28,223 nucleotides of DNA from a virus. The position numbers and the translations under genes were made by a program. Under the pieces are notes generated by a model. It was not told where the DNA came from. It did not search any database and saw only the letters and a list, made by a program, of their open reading frames with translations. Shown here in pieces: positions 1-7,801 of the stretch. Where the stretch lies: the IMG/VR virus record IMGVR_UViG_3300031774_000108, positions 1 to 28,223 of that record. One strand, given 5' to 3'. Each line of letters opens with the position of its first letter. Within the stretch, counting starts at the first letter, position 1.

Positions 1-2997
1 TGTACCAAATCCTTCATCTATAACAAGGAAATTTGGTCTTGGAAGGTTACATACGTTGATTAGAGCAACTCTGATTGCCAAACCACTAATAAACCTTTCC
101 ATACCACTACACATTTCCAAACTCCATCTTTGGTCACCATACACAAGATATGCATTAATGTTCTTACCATCGATTTCTAGTTGCATTCCGAAATCTACAA
201 TCTGTCCTAAGATATTGTTTACTTCACCTTCTAACATAGGTAAAGCCTTTTCAATCAACTCATATGATACACCATCTCTACTTAATGCATTTAAATAGTA
301 ATCATACAACTTACTTTGAGATTCAAGGTTTTTAACCTCATTTATCCTATCTTCGATTGTTTCTTTTTGATTTTGAAGTGCAGATATTTTACCATTTAAT
401 TTTAGAATATCTGTATTGTATCCTTTAAGTTCATCTTTTACAATTGTAATTTTTTCTCTAACACCAGATATATCATTTCGTATTTCTTTGTTCTTTTGTA
501 TCTGTTTTTCGTGTTTGTAGTACTCTTGTACAAGATACTCTTGCTGGGAGATTTGTGATTGAAGCTTGTATTCTTCGGTTTCTGTTGTTGATAACTTGTT
601 AATAAGTGTACTTATTTCTCTATCAATCTTATCTTCTTTTTCTTTTGCCTCTTTTAAGTTTTCCCACTCTTTTTCGTAACTTTTTAAAGAATCGATTTCG
701 ATATTCAAATCTAACTTTTGTTTTTCAAAATCTTGTAAATAACCTTCACCATCTTTTATTTTTGTTTCTACCTCTGATTTTGTTTCTAAAATAGATTTAG
801 AATTTTCCATACAAATATCACATTCTTCATTGTATTTATGTGAATCTAGGTGTTGTTTTCTTTCATACAAAGATTCTAGTTTAATGTTAACTTTTTCTAT
901 TTCTGTATCAACATGCGTTAAATCTGTTTGTAATCTTTTTAATTTTGTGATTCCTTCTTCTAAATCTTCTTCATCAAATTTATCAAGAATTTCATCTAAA
1001 TCTATGTGTAATTTTTCTCTATGGTCTAATCGTTCTTGTAGAGATGTTTTCTGTTTTTCAACAGATTCTTTTTTATTTTTTAAATTATTTAATCTTTTTT
1101 CTAATTCTTCAATCGATACACCACTATCAGAATTTAGTTTAACAATCTTCTCATTTAGTGATAAAAGTCGTTTATTCAGTAGTTCATCCTCCTCGTTTAA
1201 TGCCTTTTGATTTAACTCTAAAAGTTTATAATCGTTTTTGTTTTCTTTTAATCGAGTATCGATGTCGGCAAGTTTTTGAGTGAAATCATCACTCTTAAAT
1301 TTTCTGATAAGTGTTGCATTATCTCTGTTTTCATCACTTGCTAGTTGATATAGTTTATCGAAGATATCTACACCAATAAATTGAGAAAGAGTTTCTTTTC
1401 TTTCCGATTGTGATTTATCAATGAACAATGCGTTGTTACCTTGTAGTGAAAGTGTTGTTAGTACAAAGTCCTCGAATTTACCTAAATACTTCTCAATATT
1501 CTTATTAGTTTCTCTACGTTGTTCACCATTAAGAGATTCGATTATACCCGCATCTTCTTTCCAAAAGTTTACATCAACTTTTAAATTAGTACCTCTTCGT
1601 GTCCATTTAGCAGTTCTCTCAATATAGAAGTTTACACCATCTATTTCAAAATTAAACTTACAATAGAACTTATCCTTACGATTGTTTAGGATGTTTTTTG
1701 ATGAGGCAGTACGAGATGTTTTATCGTAAATACAGAAACAGAGTGCATCAAATAACGATGATTTACCACTTGCGTTTGGTGCAAAGATTCCGATGATTCC
1801 TTGTCCTCTATCGAATCTAACTAGGTTATTTTCACCATATGAGAACATATTAGAAAACTGAAAATCCTTTGGTGTCCATAAAATGTTTTCAGCAAATTCG
1901 TGATTTGAGAACTGAGAATTTAGTTCTGTATTTATTTCTTGTATCTTATCTAGTTCTTCTGGTTCTAGTAAATATTGTCTTTGTAGGTAATCTCTGATTA
2001 ACTGATTCTGAAAGGTCTCTTCTCTAACATTACCAACAATATTTTTATTTATCTTAGTGTTTGTTTTTAATTGTCCTATTGTATCAGTTCTTGTTACTGT
2101 AACCTCTTGTACCTTGAATAATTTCTTTAATTCAGTAATACAACGTTTCATATCACTAGCTTCTGTTTTAGTGAAACGTAAACGTAATCTTGGGTGTTTT
2201 GGAAGTTTTGTACCAATCTCATCATAAACCCATTGTGGTATCTTACCATCAACTACATCAACAGTTAAGAACCCATAATCATTATGAATGTGATGTTCTG
2301 TAAATGTTCGTGTTGGAATATCCCAAAGTAAGTATCCATGATTCTCTAGTAACTCACCATGATTTTGTTGAACCATAGAACCAGCATATGCAACGTGCTC
2401 ATATCCTTCACCAAACGTTTGTCTCTTATGAATATCACCCAACATGGCCATATCGAATCCATCAAACATATCTACATGAAATGAGTTTGATGATACGGTA
2501 TAGCCGATATCAGTTTGGGCTTTGTTTACTGGTCCATGAAATAAAACGATTTTATTTTCTCCATCAATGGTATCTCCTTTAGGCCAATTTTCCTTGTTAT
2601 CCAATATAGAATAAACGCAGAAAGTAAGATTATGGATATTATAGACACCAGTATCACGAAGATAATGAATTCGATTATTTCGAAGGTTTTCGATAATAGG
2701 TGTGAGTACATCGAGTCTATGGGAATTATTTAGGTTACAATCATGGTTACCTGTGATTAATACTACCTCTCTTAACTTTGCACATTCTGATAAGAACCAA
2801 CTTATTTCATGTACAAGTTCAGGTGACATCTCTGTTTTGGCATGAGCAATATCACCCGCAATATAGATGAGAGAATCCTCTATATTATCTTCTTTAACTT
2901 GTTTTAAAAAATTCTTGAATATGATTTTATATTCTTTGTGTCTTTGGAGATTTCTGATATGTAAATCTGCCAAATGATAAACTTTATTAATTATCAT
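1..2997 (-). CDS. SbcD-SbcC (gp47-gp46, Mre11-Rad50) recombination nuclease fused in one chain, 3' end cut by window edge
   Basis: This is one uninterrupted frame of 999 codons from ATG 2997 to the window edge. Residues 1-340 are an Mre11/SbcD metallophosphatase: DLH at 11-13, AGD at 47-49, GNHD at 83-86, FHG at 153-155 and GDIH at 187-190. From about residue 373 a Rad50/SbcC ATPase follows, with Walker A APNASGKSS around 406-414. Long coiled-coil arms surround a zinc-hook Cys-Asp-Ile-Cys at 726-729. An ABC-signature-like CSGMER lies at 963-968, and Walker B LVIDE at 991-995. The family resects DNA ends for recombination and replication and degrades host DNA; in T4 the two parts are separate proteins (gp47, gp46). 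No stop or separate ATG marks a second gene at the junction, read triplet by triplet. The start overlaps the upstream stop in ATGA. Only the last few tens of residues should be missing. Confidence 0.93.
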   Translation of the reverse strand, partial: MIINKVYHLADLHIRNLQRHKEYKIIFKNFLKQVKEDNIEDSLIYIAGDIAHAKTEMSPELVHEISWFLSECAKLREVVLITGNHDCNLNNSHRLDVLTPIIENLRNNRIHYLRDTGVYNIHNLTFCVYSILDNKENWPKGDTIDGENKIVLFHGPVNKAQTDIGYTVSSNSFHVDMFDGFDMAMLGDIHKRQTFGEGYEHVAYAGSMVQQNHGELLENHGYLLWDIPTRTFTEHHIHNDYGFLTVDVVDGKIPQWVYDEIGTKLPKHPRLRLRFTKTEASDMKRCITELKKLFKVQEVTVTRTDTIGQLKTNTKINKNIVGNVREETFQNQLIRDYLQRQYLLEPEELDKIQEINTELNSQFSNHEFAENILWTPKDFQFSNMFSYGENNLVRFDRGQGIIGIFAPNASGKSSLFDALCFCIYDKTSRTASSKNILNNRKDKFYCKFNFEIDGVNFYIERTAKWTRRGTNLKVDVNFWKEDAGIIESLNGEQRRETNKNIEKYLGKFEDFVLTTLSLQGNNALFIDKSQSERKETLSQFIGVDIFDKLYQLASDENRDNATLIRKFKSDDFTQKLADIDTRLKENKNDYKLLELNQKALNEEDELLNKRLLSLNEKIVKLNSDSGVSIEELEKRLNNLKNKKESVEKQKTSLQERLDHREKLHIDLDEILDKFDEEDLEEGITKLKRLQTDLTHVDTEIEKVNIKLESLYERKQHLDSHKYNEECDICMENSKSILETKSEVETKIKDGEGYLQDFEKQKLDLNIEIDSLKSYEKEWENLKEAKEKEDKIDREISTLINKLSTTETEEYKLQSQISQQEYLVQEYYKHEKQIQKNKEIRNDISGVREKITIVKDELKGYNTDILKLNGKISALQNQKETIEDRINEVKNLESQSKLYDYYLNALSRDGVSYELIEKALPMLEGEVNNILGQIVDFGMQLEIDGKNINAYLVYGDQRWSLEMCSGMERFISGLAIRVALINVCNLPRPNFLVIDEGFGT

Positions 2998-4247
2998 ATA
3001 ACTTGTTTGTTTATTATTTCTCTGAAAGCACTTACTTGTCTATGAGATAAAGATTTCATTAATTCTTGATTGTGTTGTAAATCTTCTCTACATCTCCAAT
3101 ATCTGCTGTGTAATTGTTTTATGGAAAGTTTTCCTATTTCTTTTACGTTTTCTAATGCCATCTTTGTTCGTGTAAGATGACAATCTATTTTATCATAACT
3201 TAAATCTATCAACCCATCGAAATCTAATTTGAATCCAAGTTTTTGTAATACTTCAATCAATCCTTTTTGACCTATAAAGATTGGTATTAAGAAAGCCATA
3301 AATGGTTTAAATATTTTTTCAGATGTATATATCTCATCTCCATCACCACTCAAACTAGTACATCCAATTATTTCTACATACGAATTAGAAGTGTATGGTA
3401 GTGTAAATGCATATTGGTCTACATTGGATAAATTAGGAATATAATCTAAAACCACTGGCAGTTGTTTTAAGAGAGCTTCATGTTCTTCGTTAGTATAATA
3501 TGGTTTTATATCTTGTTCGATGAACTCATCTAATCTAAGTGATGGATTCACATCTCTATTAAAAAGTATTTGTGTAAAGTTTTTATAATCAATTTCCCAA
3601 TCTTTGTTATGATTACAATTTTCATCGAAGATATTGTATGCATTATATGAGAAGAAAGAATCTTTCATTAAATCATTATCTTCTAATGTTTTTTGAATTA
3701 GAGTCCTCTGTATTTTATATACTCCATTATGTGATAAAAACTTCTTTGCTCTTAACATTTGTTCATATCTATGGAAAACCATTTTAGATAACCATCGTAT
3801 ATCTTGATAACCACCATTGAACAAATAAAAATTGTAAGAATCTTTTATTGTATCATCACTCCAATTTTTTAAAGAGTATGTTGGAGATATTATTTTTAAT
3901 TTGTTTTTACTATATGCATCATTAGCACTGTAACCAGTATCGGGATGCATTACAATAATATTTTCAGAATTTAACTTTTTTGAAAACTCATACAACTGAG
4001 GATATGGTAAGTGTTCACCATTAGCTTTTCTTGTAAATGATGAATCTATTATTAGTGTATCCTCTGGTTTACACTTAGAGTTGATATAATCAATTTGTTT
4101 TTGTTTTGAAAGATATTCATCAAAGTTCATATCTATTTCTAAATTATCAATCACAATTGATTCGTAGGGTAAATTAGTTGCTTTTAACATATCTACCCAT
4201 TGTACATACAACCCTTGATTGTATGGTTTATCTATAATGTATATCAT
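2994..4247 (-). CDS. putative glycosyltransferase, GT10 (fucosyltransferase)-like C-terminus
   Basis: This 417-residue protein has no signal peptide or membrane segment. The clearest family signal is at about residues 310-350: Thr-Ser-Glu-Lys-Ile-Phe-Lys-Pro, then a hydrophobic stretch with Pro-Ile-Phe-Ile-Gly, Leu-x-x-Leu-Gly-Phe and an acidic Asp-Leu-Ser-Tyr-Asp. That resembles the nucleotide-sugar-binding half of GT10 fucosyltransferase-like proteins common in marine phages. The N-terminal half (MHPDTGYSAND near residue 99) is not one I can assign. If the call is right, it transfers a sugar to a phage or host glycan; donor and acceptor cannot be told. It overlaps the primase stop and the SbcD-SbcC start by 4 bases each, so the three genes are one operon. 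An unrelated phage protein with chance similarity remains possible. Confidence 0.55.
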   Translation of the reverse strand: MIYIIDKPYNQGLYVQWVDMLKATNLPYESIVIDNLEIDMNFDEYLSKQKQIDYINSKCKPEDTLIIDSSFTRKANGEHLPYPQLYEFSKKLNSENIIVMHPDTGYSANDAYSKNKLKIISPTYSLKNWSDDTIKDSYNFYLFNGGYQDIRWLSKMVFHRYEQMLRAKKFLSHNGVYKIQRTLIQKTLEDNDLMKDSFFSYNAYNIFDENCNHNKDWEIDYKNFTQILFNRDVNPSLRLDEFIEQDIKPYYTNEEHEALLKQLPVVLDYIPNLSNVDQYAFTLPYTSNSYVEIIGCTSLSGDGDEIYTSEKIFKPFMAFLIPIFIGQKGLIEVLQKLGFKLDFDGLIDLSYDKIDCHLTRTKMALENVKEIGKLSIKQLHSRYWRCREDLQHNQELMKSLSHRQVSAFREIINKQVI

Positions 4248-5188
4248 AAACCTTTTAGTTTCTGTAACACCACATCTTCAAACATGGTTTTTTTAGTATC
4301 TTTTAGTATTTTATTAACGTCAGAGAATCCCATTTCTCCTGCATCTTTTTCGGTAGGTAGTACATTTGTAACTGTAATTCCATTGTTCATAAAATAATTT
4401 ACATAATAAAGTGCTTGGTTTTGTGCATCTTTATCTAATAGAATTTTTATTTCTTTTATCCCCTTTTTATATATACTATCCATTAGGGTTTTTGGTATAA
4501 ATTTACCTAATAAAGGAATAGCATTTCTTTTGATTGCTATTGCATCAAAAACTCCTTCACAAAGTGTAATAGGTTCTTGCCAGTTGATTTGATTTTCGAA
4601 TATGGTAACATTCTTCGATACTGGCGGATTTTTGTATTTAAACTTTTCCTCAGAGAATACAGACCTTGCGATGAAGTAATTGAGTCTACTATCTCCATCA
4701 TAACTCGGAATAATAATACGATTGGTGTAAATACCACTATCACAATAACCAATATTATAACGAATAATATCTTCCTTAGTAATACCTCTCTCCTTTGCAT
4801 ACTGAATAGCCTTTTTGTATGTAGGATTGAATAATCCTTTTGGTTTTTCTAGTAGAGATTTAAACTCTGAGGGTAACCTTAGTTCTACCTTTTCTTCTTT
4901 GGTAGATGTTGATGAAATAATATAATCATCACCATATATTTCGTAAACTTTTCTAATTCTCTTAGAATCAACATGCAATCGTTTTAAGAGAGTTTGAATC
5001 TTTTTACCTTTTGCATCACAAACCCAACAATGCCATTGTTGTGTATTTAAGTTTATTTGTAATTTCTTTTTATGATGATGACAGAATGGACAATGATGTG
5101 CTTGTTCATCACCCTTCATAGAAGTACCTACTCCTAATATATCATCCAATATGTTAATTATAACCGACTTATCTCGTTGTGATAGCAT
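4244..5188 (-). CDS. DnaG-type DNA primase (zinc finger plus Toprim)
   Basis: The protein is 314 residues, short like the T4 primase gp61 rather than full bacterial DnaG. An N-terminal zinc-binding element has CPFC at 33-36 followed by three histidines, then CWVC at 54-57. Residues 110-200 look like the RNA-polymerase basic region, including RGITKEDIIRYNIGYC and an NRIIIP segment. The Toprim domain has LCEGVFDA at 209-216, with the catalytic Glu at 211, and the metal-binding LLDKDA at 250-255. It should make RNA primers for lagging-strand synthesis at the phage fork. No helicase domain is attached, so a separate gp41-like helicase is expected outside this window. A possible promoter lies 23-50 bases upstream, and the gene heads a unit with the glycosyltransferase and SbcD-SbcC. 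Confidence 0.88.
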   Translation of the reverse strand: MLSQRDKSVIINILDDILGVGTSMKGDEQAHHCPFCHHHKKKLQINLNTQQWHCWVCDAKGKKIQTLLKRLHVDSKRIRKVYEIYGDDYIISSTSTKEEKVELRLPSEFKSLLEKPKGLFNPTYKKAIQYAKERGITKEDIIRYNIGYCDSGIYTNRIIIPSYDGDSRLNYFIARSVFSEEKFKYKNPPVSKNVTIFENQINWQEPITLCEGVFDAIAIKRNAIPLLGKFIPKTLMDSIYKKGIKEIKILLDKDAQNQALYYVNYFMNNGITVTNVLPTEKDAGEMGFSDVNKILKDTKKTMFEDVVLQKLKGL

Positions 5189-5210
5189 TATTTGTACAAT
5201 TTACAGAGCT

Positions 5211-5238
5211 AATATAATAAAAATATTTGAAAGCTCAA
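5211..5238 (-). promoter_or_regulatory. possible sigma70-type promoter for the primase operon
   Basis: In the 71-base gap before the primase, the minus strand reads TTGAGC (5238-5233), a 16-base spacer, then TATATT (5216-5211). Transcription would start near 5204 and give a leader of about 16 bases. No Shine-Dalgarno-like run precedes the ATG; an 8-base palindrome TTGTACAA does. The gap lacks the ATATTTATA element found at the other operon heads, so this may be an early or middle promoter read by host-type sigma. In sequence this AT-rich such matches arise easily. Confidence 0.35.
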
Positions 5239-5259
5239 TGGCATTTTTAATTTTTTTTG

Positions 5260-5661
5260 CTAAAATTCTAAATCCTTTCTAAAAAACTTACCTAGTAGAT
5301 TATCATTTAATGATTCTTCTCTTTCTAAACAATCATGTCTAAATTGTTCTTTTAGTTCGTAATATGTTAGTGATTTTTTAGTAGTACAGTATTTTAGAAT
5401 TTGTTTGTGTGTCTCTAACCACCCTTGTACTTCTTTATTAGAAGAGTTGTAATCAACCCATTTAGATTCTTTTATAACTTTTCTTTTTCTTTTATATCCT
5501 TTTAATGGTGGTAGTGTTCTATGTGAATATAAAGATTTTTTACCAATATAGAATTGGCCAGTTTCTTTGTTTGTAATTTTGTATATGAATCCGATAGTAC
5601 CATCTGGCATATCTGAAAGTTCATTTACTGGTTTACCATTATAGTGCCATGCCATAGTCAA
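5260..5661 (-). CDS. GIY-YIG family endonuclease, Seg-like
   Basis: The protein is 133 residues. The nuclease core is at residues 24-44: GFIYKI, a short loop, then FYIGKK, which are the two tyrosine-bearing strands of the GIY-YIG fold. Arg48 in the following helix is a candidate catalytic arginine. The C-terminal half is basic and charged and may hold the rest of the fold and DNA contacts. Phage proteins of this type include free-standing homing endonucleases (T4 Seg proteins). The reading starts at 5661, but Met3 (ATG at 5655, giving Met-Ala-Trp) may be the true start because related phage proteins tend to begin that way. Either start lies inside the end of the sulfotransferase gene. No recognition site or insertion boundary could be identified. 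Confidence 0.75.
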   Translation of the reverse strand: MTMAWHYNGKPVNELSDMPDGTIGFIYKITNKETGQFYIGKKSLYSHRTLPPLKGYKRKRKVIKESKWVDYNSSNKEVQGWLETHKQILKYCTTKKSLTYYELKEQFRHDCLEREESLNDNLLGKFFRKDLEF

Positions 5662-6202
5662 AATTTTGGAAATCCTTTCTGTATTTATTTCTTACGAATT
5701 GTACAACTTTAGGATTTGTGTAACATCTTTTTTTGTAATAATCATACATATCCATATTTGGAAATGTATCTTTTATAGTATTCTGATTTAGATATGGTAG
5801 AGTTGTTGGTTCTATATCAATCTTGTCAAAAATATATTTTAAACTTGAATCAAGATTTTCATACTTTCCAACATAATCTATTCTATCTAACTTTCCATTA
5901 TATTCCAACCAATCAGTTTGAGTATCAAAAAAGTAATCCCATTCTTGATGGTTTTCTATAAATTGCTCAATAGGAATCTTTCCATGTTCACGAATATGTG
6001 AATAAAACAATGATGCAAATCGTGTAAATGGGTTTCTAACGAATCCAAATACAAATTTGTTCCCCAAGTTCCTTTGAGAGTTTAAACGTCCATGTGTTGA
6101 AAGAAAATCACATTTATACTTTTGTAAAATGTGAGACAACGATGTACCTCCTGTTTTGGGTACATGAACGTATAACCATTTATCCGATGATAAAAGTGCC
6201 AA
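5639..6202 (-). CDS. sulfotransferase (PAPS-dependent, Sulfotransfer_2-like)
   Basis: The protein is 187 residues, near the minimum for a cytosolic sulfotransferase domain. VPKTGGTSL at 14-22 is the 5'-phosphosulfate loop, with the expected Lys16. FVRNPFTRFASLFY at 54-67 is the 3'-phosphate-binding region, with Arg56 and Ser64. His37 in a Ser-Thr-His-Gly segment is a candidate catalytic residue. The family moves a sulfuryl group from PAPS to a hydroxyl or amine, usually on a carbohydrate; the acceptor cannot be read from sequence. No signal peptide or membrane anchor is visible, so it should act in the cytoplasm. It follows the 60-codon gene by 3 bases and overlaps the GIY-YIG gene by 23 bases. 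Together with the glycosyltransferase and carbamoyltransferase here it suggests glycan decoration. Confidence 0.85.
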   Translation of the reverse strand: MALLSSDKWLYVHVPKTGGTSLSHILQKYKCDFLSTHGRLNSQRNLGNKFVFGFVRNPFTRFASLFYSHIREHGKIPIEQFIENHQEWDYFFDTQTDWLEYNGKLDRIDYVGKYENLDSSLKYIFDKIDIEPTTLPYLNQNTIKDTFPNMDMYDYYKKRCYTNPKVVQFVRNKYRKDFQNFDYGMAL

Positions 6203-6205
6203 GTA

Positions 6206-6388
6206 TTATCTTTTTACTGAATCGGAGTATTTGCTGAGGTTTACTTTACCGCCTCTAGCTCTTTCTAGGTTTGACTCTTTTCTCAATTCTTTACCACCAT
6301 CAAGTTCGATAGGAGTTTTATCCTTATCTTTACCTAGTGGATATTTTGAGTAATCTGAGCCTTTATATAAATCTTCTATTGATGCCAT
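6206..6388 (-). CDS. small hydrophilic protein of unknown function (60 aa)
   Basis: I do not recognise this 60-residue protein. It is highly charged, with many Lys, Asp and Glu and a run of Gly-Lys-Asp-Lys-Asp-Lys, and lacks any hydrophobic segment, so it is soluble and possibly disordered. It lies 2 bases after the stop of the 57-aa gene and 3 bases before the sulfotransferase, a packing typical of co-translated phage genes. Its position directly behind a structural gene could mean a minor virion or accessory role, but nothing in the sequence shows one. Confidence 0.6.
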   Translation of the reverse strand: MASIEDLYKGSDYSKYPLGKDKDKTPIELDGGKELRKESNLERARGGKVNLSKYSDSVKR

Positions 6389-6390
6389 GA

Positions 6391-6564
6391 TTATTCTACG
6401 AGTTTAAATACTTTTGCGTCTGCGTTACCTGAGATGTACTCTGCGTCAAAAATTCCATCATCATAAGCATAGATTTGTCCTTCACCTTGTGAAGTAATCC
6501 ACTCCTCGATATTTTCAACAGTTTCTAATACGTTTTGGTCTTTGTCTAAAATTTGATAAGCCAT
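6391..6564 (-). CDS. small acidic protein of unknown function (57 aa)
   Basis: This is a 57-codon reading frame from ATG 6564 to TAA 6391-6393, fitting exactly between neighbours: its ATG is 2 bases after the stop of the 385-aa structural gene and its stop is 2 bases before the next ATG. The product begins MAYQILDKDQNVLETVENIE and continues with a Trp-Ile, a Tyr-Ala-Tyr-Asp-Asp-Gly turn and Val-Phe-Lys-Leu-Val-Glu at the end. It is acidic and looks like a small alternating helix/strand domain. I cannot assign a function. The tight fit and protein-like composition are the main reasons to call it. Confidence 0.65.
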   Translation of the reverse strand: MAYQILDKDQNVLETVENIEEWITSQGEGQIYAYDDGIFDAEYISGNADAKVFKLVE

Positions 6565-6566
6565 AA

Positions 6567-7724
6567 TTATGTGTCCAGTTTTATTAAAAAATTAATTGGA
6601 TAATCAGGAAGTATTTTTACAGGTCTTGCAACTTTTGCAATTGCCAATAACTCCGAATCATCATTATATAACCCTATGGATGTAACATAAGTTGTTAAAT
6701 ACGAACCGGTTGGGTCATATGAACTACTTGCATTGTAGTCATCAAAACTACCTGTTGCATTTCCATAGCTACTATAAATATAGGATTTTTTTCTAGGAGT
6801 AAAGTTTTTTATATTTTCAACATAAGGATTACCTCTTTCATCTGTTTGTGTATGTTCAAAAGATTGAGTTGTTATGTTAAAATAATCTACTGCTGTTGGG
6901 TTTGTTGATGTTGTAAACTCTCCAGCATCTATACTAACTAATACTTCTAGTTCTGATATTGTTGTTGTTGATTTAAATTTTAATTCGAATTCTTGTAACA
7001 TATCTGGATTAGTACCAGTATCAAGAATTAAATCACCACTTTGTTGGAATAACTGTCCATAGGTTTCTGTTGCACCATCTACTTGGTCTAATATTGTTAA
7101 TGGTGTAGAAAATGAGATTTTATTAGAACCTTGATTTAACGTTACCAATGTTGGATTTGGTGATTCACTTACACCATCATAAGATACCTCAACCTCGCCA
7201 GTGTTAAAATCAATAGATTCAATTAATATTTCTGTATTGTCATCATCATCTAATATCATAATACCAGTTGAAAAATCAAACGATGTGTAATTGTATTCTG
7301 GTGAAGTATTTGTTATTGTACTACTATCTTCGTTATCAACGATAGTTAATCCACTACCACTATCTACTAACTCAAATGAACCAGGTAATATTGCCTCACC
7401 CCTTACACATTGTGAAAAGGAAAGAACACTCATTGTTGTTGGTGCCTCAGTTACATATACTTGTTTACTTGTAAATCCTCCTGCGTGTTCAAATAATGAA
7501 GCAGATAGATTATAATATCTAGCTTTTGTTGAATTGTAAATTGCTCGTTTAGAGAATCCAACAAAACTTCCACTCGCTCCAACGACCGGGTCTGTATCTA
7601 CATCATATGCACCAGCAACATCATGTACTTGATATACATCAACATCATCTTGAGTTAACTTTACTTCCTTGTTAACTTGAAATGTTCTACGAACTACTTG
7701 GTCTTGTGGTATTTTTTTAAACAT
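6567..7724 (-). CDS. virion structural protein, tail/baseplate-associated (385 aa)
   Basis: This 385-residue protein is rich in Ser, Thr, Asp and Gly, with alternating strand patterns and no signal peptide, typical of beta-rich virion proteins. The C-terminal 40 residues (from about 343) carry TSIGLYNDDSELLAIAK followed by a proline-containing beta hairpin. Nearly the same module ends the 397-aa protein encoded just upstream, so the two are paralogous at least there. An upstream ARYYNLSASLFEHAGG region (about 68-83) is unlike the partner. It is the first gene after a strong terminator and has its own ATATTTATA promoter-like site 15 bases before the ATG. A fibre, decoration or baseplate-rim role is plausible; the exact place in the virion is unknown. 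Confidence 0.7.
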   Translation of the reverse strand: MFKKIPQDQVVRRTFQVNKEVKLTQDDVDVYQVHDVAGAYDVDTDPVVGASGSFVGFSKRAIYNSTKARYYNLSASLFEHAGGFTSKQVYVTEAPTTMSVLSFSQCVRGEAILPGSFELVDSGSGLTIVDNEDSSTITNTSPEYNYTSFDFSTGIMILDDDDNTEILIESIDFNTGEVEVSYDGVSESPNPTLVTLNQGSNKISFSTPLTILDQVDGATETYGQLFQQSGDLILDTGTNPDMLQEFELKFKSTTTISELEVLVSIDAGEFTTSTNPTAVDYFNITTQSFEHTQTDERGNPYVENIKNFTPRKKSYIYSSYGNATGSFDDYNASSSYDPTGSYLTTYVTSIGLYNDDSELLAIAKVARPVKILPDYPINFLIKLDT

Positions 7725-7739
7725 ATAGTTATCCCTCTA

Positions 7740-7747
7740 TATAAATA
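7740..7747 (-). promoter_or_regulatory. putative phage late promoter, TATTTATA box
   Basis: The minus strand reads ATATTTATATAGAG at 7748-7735, ending 15 bases before the ATG at 7724. The box begins about 7 bases after the T-tract of the terminator that closes the preceding unit, exactly where a new promoter is expected. An AGAGGG run then lies about 8 bases before the ATG and can serve as ribosome binding site. The same core occurs at five other operon heads in the window. Confidence 0.6.
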
Positions 7748-7753
7748 TGTAGA

Positions 7754-7781
7754 AATAAAAAACCCCACTCGTGGTGGGGTT
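7754..7781 (-). terminator. intrinsic terminator closing the tail operon
   Basis: An 8-bp perfect stem (AACCCCAC at 7761-7768 paired with GTGGGGTT at 7774-7781) with a 5-base loop is followed on the minus strand by a T-rich tract (TTTTTTATTT). It begins 20 bases after the stop of the 397-aa structural gene. GC-rich pairing in an AT-rich genome makes this a confident rho-independent terminator. Confidence 0.9.
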
Positions 7782-7801
7782 AGTAGTTTGAGAAGTTACT
7801 T

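Noticed and set aside
830-1210. 126-codon plus-strand frame, serine- and phenylalanine-rich
   Set aside because: It is the complement of the Rad50 coiled coil (Lys/Glu/Leu codons read backwards give Phe/Ser/Leu); no independent gene evidence.
2526-2711. Minus-strand 61-codon frame with a hydrophobic stretch resembling a membrane peptide
   Set aside because: It lies wholly inside the SbcD part of the fusion gene in another frame; the SbcD motifs there are intact and no start signal precedes the small frame.
4537-4834. Overlapping plus- and minus-strand frames with hydrophobic Ile/Val-rich runs
   Set aside because: Both are shadows of the primase Toprim region; AT-rich sequence read out of frame gives Ile/Val-rich products.
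7739-7748. TATAAATA on the plus strand at six sites, read as T4-type late promoters pointing rightward
   Set aside because: No supported plus-strand gene follows any of them, whereas all lie just upstream of minus-strand starts; I therefore assign them to the minus strand, although antisense transcription cannot be excluded from sequence alone.
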